NCBI GenBank assembly: GCA_025350105.1
Contig: JANXYJ010000059.1
Coordinates: forward strand, 1 to 35,680
Source: Terriglobia bacterium
Lineage (GTDB): Bacteria > Acidobacteriota > Terriglobia > Bryobacterales > Bryobacteraceae
DNA: 35,680 nucleotides
Direction of reading: 5' to 3'
Positions within the stretch are counted from its first letter, which is position 1, and every line of letters begins with the position of its first letter. The notes beneath the pieces are model-generated. The model saw only the letters and a list, made by a program, of their open reading frames with translations, had not been told where the DNA came from and searched no databases. The position numbers and the translations under genes were made by a program. Shown here piece by piece: positions 35,117 to 35,680 of this stretch.

Positions 35117-35680
<564 letters not shown>

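Overview
The window most likely comes from the chromosome of an Acidobacteriota bacterium, probably close to the Solibacter/Bryobacter group. This rests on content, not on a database search: a secreted protein with the acidobacterial VWFA-related domain, two large membrane-anchored Ser/Thr kinases (one with TolB-like plus TPR modules, one with PEGA repeats), many secreted proteins of uncharacterised families, a moderately high-GC coding style, and ordinary housekeeping genes (dnaG-rpoD and rpoB-rpoC) of bacterial length.

Layout. 1-1140: tRNA-Glu(TTC), then a divergent pair made of a secreted c-type cytochrome and a PrxQ/BCP peroxiredoxin. 1135-1851: a PIN-domain toxin and its antitoxin. 1887-3998: a DASS-family anion/dicarboxylate transporter behind a DUF2007-like protein, divergent from a YtxH-type membrane protein. 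4024-6793: delta-1-pyrroline-5-carboxylate dehydrogenase followed by 4-hydroxybenzoate 3-monooxygenase. 6797-9538: a small outer-membrane beta-barrel candidate, divergent from a secreted M20 peptidase that is followed by a VOC-fold protein. 9622-16479: a signalling block with a cytoplasmic S41-type protease, a kinase/TolB/TPR protein, a 60-aa orphan and a kinase/PEGA protein. 16628-20229: dnaG-rpoD. 20581-25336: the VWFA-related protein, a secreted alpha/beta hydrolase with a Gly/Pro-rich insert, and an unrecognised 480-aa protein. 25561-27849: a Phd/VapC module, an APC amino-acid permease and tRNA-Leu(CAA). 27954-30643: an operon of a secreted metallo-beta-lactamase-fold hydrolase and two related secreted proteins. 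30722-35680: a clear intrinsic terminator, rpoC, and the 3' end of rpoB, cut by the window edge.

The most striking pattern is not a gene. In nine places, on both strands, a TANNNT box (TAGAAT, TACAAT, TATGCT, TATACT, TATAAT, TAAACT, TAAAAT) ends five to seven bases before the start codon, which would place the transcription start at or beside the initiation codon. This suggests that leaderless mRNAs are common here, and that divergent genes can share intergenic gaps of only 23-42 bp. Genes inside operons and a few others (the 60-aa orphan, the 480-aa protein, rpoC) instead have good Shine-Dalgarno sequences. Short tandem duplications with 13-30 bp periods also recur at gene edges (dnaG leader, tRNA-Leu promoter, kinase leader, 3' of the VWFA gene, MBL operon junction). 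All calls come from reading the sequence; no homology search or computation was run.
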